Assembly (NCBI GenBank): GCA_900767695.1
Contig: CAAGAC010000073.1
Span: 1-36,059 of the forward strand
Length of the DNA: 36,059 bases
Direction of reading: 5' to 3'
Origin: an uncultured Succinivibrio sp.
GTDB taxonomy: Bacteria; Pseudomonadota; Gammaproteobacteria; Enterobacterales; Succinivibrionaceae
Shown here piece after piece: positions 34,314 to 36,059 of this stretch (position 1 is its first letter; the number at the start of each line of letters is the position of its first letter). The position numbers and the translations under genes are program-made. The notes under the pieces are model-generated. The model was not told where the DNA came from, did no database searches, and worked only from the letters and a program-made list of their open reading frames with translations.

Positions 34314-36059
34314 ATGTCAGATTTCACTCCCAAGGAGCTCTCCTGGCTTTCTTTCAACGGAAGGGTCCTCCAGGAGGCCGCCGATCCGTCGGTGCCCCTC
34401 ATCGAGCGCGTGCGCTTCCTCGGCATCTACTCGAACAACCAGGACGAGTTCTTCAAGGTGCGCGTCGCCGAGCTCAAGCGCCAGGTGATGATCAACAAGG
34501 AGCGCGGCATCCACGAGGAGGAGGTGAACCTCCTGAAGCAGGTGCAGAACGAGGCCGCCCGCTACCAGATGACGCTCAACGAGATCTTCCGCCAGCTCGT
34601 GGACGAGCTGGCGCAAAACAGCATCTTCCTGCGCGACGAGAAGAGCATCACCGAGGAGCAGCGCCAGTGGGTCGTGCGCTACTTCAAGCACCACGTGCTC
34701 AAGCACATCAACCCGGTGATCATCGACGACGAGACCGATCTGGTCTCCTTCCTCAAGGATCAGTACACCTACCTCTTCGCGCGCATGTCAAGCGCCAAGG
34801 GCAACTCCTACGCGCTCATCGAGATCCCGACGGACTACCTGCCGCGCTTCATCAAGATGCCCTCGGAGAACAACTCGACCACCCTGATGTTCCTCGACGA
34901 CGTCATCCGCATGTGCCTCGACCAGATCTTCAAGAACCTCTTCGAGTACGACTCAATCGAGGCCTACTCCATCAAGCTCAACCGCGACGCCGAGTACGAT
35001 CTATCGGGCAACCTCGACAAGTCGCTGCTCGAGGACATGTCCGAGTCGCTCAAGCAGCGCCTCAACGCCAAGCCGGTGCGCTTCGCGTACGACGCCCAGA
35101 TGCCGAAGGACTTCGTGAGGTTCATGGCCAAGGAGCTGCGCTTAAGCTCGATCGACTCGCTGATGCCCGGCAGCCGCTACCACAACTTCAAGGACTTCAT
35201 GTCCTTCCCGGCGGCAGGCGGCGACGGCATGGAGAACGCCCACCTCTCCGAGGTGCGCTCCACCGCCTTCGACACCGCGGGCACCCCGTTCGAGGCCATC
35301 GCGCGCAAGGACGTGCTGCTCTACTACCCCTACTACTCGTTCGACTACCTCACCGAGTTCCTGCGCCAGTCCTCGTACGATCCGCAGGTCACCTCGATCA
35401 AGATCAACATCTACCGCGTGGCCTCGAACTCCCGCGTCATCAACTCGCTCATCGACGCGGCAAACAACGGCAAGAGCGTGACCGTGGTGGTCGAGCTCAA
35501 GGCCCGCTTCGACGAGGCCAACAACATCAAGTGGGCCTCGCGCCTGACCGACGCGGGCGTGAAGGTGCTCTTCGGCCTGCCCACCCTCAAGATCCACTCG
35601 AAGCTCGTCCTCGTGACCCGCCGCGAGGGCGGCAAGCTCGTGCGCTACGCCCACATCGGCACCGGCAACTTCAACGAGAAGACCGCGAAGATCTACACCG
35701 ACTTCGCGCTCTTCACCGTGAACAAGGCCCTGACCGACGAGGTCGAGGACGTGTTCGAGTTCATCGAGTACCCGTACACCCGTCCGAACTTCTCGCACCT
35801 GATGGTCTCCCCCATCAACGCCCGCGAGCGCATCACCGCGATGATCGACCGCGAGATCTACTTCAAGAAGCAGGGCAGGCCCGCCTACATCCACTTCAAG
35901 GTCAACAACCTCGTTGACCGCGGCATAGTCTCGAAGCTCTACGAGGCCTCCCAGGCCGGCGTGACCATCAGGGCCGTGATCCGCGGCATGTGCTCGCTCA
36001 AGGCAGGAGTCCCGGGGCTTTCCGACAACATCTACATCACCTCGATTGTGGACCGCTTC
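34314..36059 (+). CDS. ppk: polyphosphate kinase 1, 3' end beyond window
   Basis: PPK1 reversibly polymerises the gamma-phosphate of ATP into polyphosphate. 582 residues are visible of about 690-700. The N-terminal domain (KELSWLSFNGRVLQEAAD) and the head domain are complete. The first phospholipase-D-like catalytic domain has SIKINIYRVASNS and LKIHSKLVLVTRR with the phosphorylated His, then RYAHIGTGNFNEKTAKIYTDF. The second catalytic domain is cut at the window edge after VIRGMCSL. ATG 34314 has GGAGG at 34302-34306 with 7 nt spacing. It may be under phosphate control. Confidence 0.97.
   Translation, partial: MSDFTPKELSWLSFNGRVLQEAADPSVPLIERVRFLGIYSNNQDEFFKVRVAELKRQVMINKERGIHEEEVNLLKQVQNEAARYQMTLNEIFRQLVDELAQNSIFLRDEKSITEEQRQWVVRYFKHHVLKHINPVIIDDETDLVSFLKDQYTYLFARMSSAKGNSYALIEIPTDYLPRFIKMPSENNSTTLMFLDDVIRMCLDQIFKNLFEYDSIEAYSIKLNRDAEYDLSGNLDKSLLEDMSESLKQRLNAKPVRFAYDAQMPKDFVRFMAKELRLSSIDSLMPGSRYHNFKDFMSFPAAGGDGMENAHLSEVRSTAFDTAGTPFEAIARKDVLLYYPYYSFDYLTEFLRQSSYDPQVTSIKINIYRVASNSRVINSLIDAANNGKSVTVVVELKARFDEANNIKWASRLTDAGVKVLFGLPTLKIHSKLVLVTRREGGKLVRYAHIGTGNFNEKTAKIYTDFALFTVNKALTDEVEDVFEFIEYPYTRPNFSHLMVSPINARERITAMIDREIYFKKQGRPAYIHFKVNNLVDRGIVSKLYEASQAGVTIRAVIRGMCSLKAGVPGLSDNIYITSIVDRF

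Noticed and set aside
34232..35917. Long plus-strand open frame overlapping ppk in another frame
   Set aside because: Arg/His/Pro-rich nonsense composition; ppk in its own frame matches the family and has a good ribosome site.

Overview
The window is a G+C-rich bacterial chromosome segment (roughly 60-65% G+C by eye) made almost entirely of housekeeping genes. The gene order points to a gammaproteobacterium: divergent yhbY and rlmE-ftsH-folP-glmM-secG, rimP-nusA-infB-rbfA, zapA-ygfA, nadK-recN, grpE-dnaK-dnaJ, bamE, and a NusA with the two C-terminal repeats typical of the group. An anaerobic, host-associated lineage such as Succinivibrionaceae would fit, but this is a guess from synteny. The first 22 bases are Illumina adapter, so the left edge is an assembly end rather than genome sequence.

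Layout. 23-3590 (minus): nadK, recN, a GNAT acetyltransferase and a dapB cut by the contig end. 3693-4709 (minus): a LacI-family repressor with an inverted repeat upstream. 5011-10164 (minus): promoter, structured leader with an intrinsic terminator, then rimP-nusA-infB-rbfA and a closing terminator. 10172-13349 (minus): a TerC/CBS/CorC membrane protein and an RluB-type pseudouridine synthase with a long Arg/Gly/Tyr-rich tail. 13533-14436 (plus): zapA and ygfA, overlapping. 14433-17432 (minus): a 999-residue membrane protein with two periplasmic binding-protein domains, a degenerate GGDEF and an intact EAL. 17614-23103 (minus): rlmE-ftsH-folP-like-glmM-secG; the folP-position protein keeps the dihydropteroate synthase frame but has lost most catalytic residues. 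23246-26584 (plus): yhbY, then uxuA-uxuB for hexuronate breakdown behind a palindromic operator-like element. 26679-28100: a decayed XRE/ImmA-type pseudogene abutting an AT-rich island with two tiny hydrophobic ORFs. 28245-33015 (minus): grpE-dnaK-dnaJ-greA with two sigma-32-like promoters and a leader terminator before greA. 33155-36059 (plus): bamE, an unrecognised lipoprotein and ppk, which runs off the right edge.

Functionally the window covers translation initiation and ribosome maturation (infB, rbfA, rimP, yhbY, rlmE, rluB), transcription elongation (nusA, greA), protein quality control (ftsH, dnaK/dnaJ/grpE), the cell envelope (bamE, secG, glmM, dapB, zapA), cofactors and C1 metabolism (nadK, ygfA) and stress (recN, ppk). 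No tRNA, rRNA, CRISPR array or intact mobile element was seen. The most interesting items are the DHPS-fold protein lacking catalytic residues at the folP locus, terminator-containing leaders before rimP-nusA-infB and greA, the dual-sensor EAL protein, and the AT-rich island beside the ImmA remnant.
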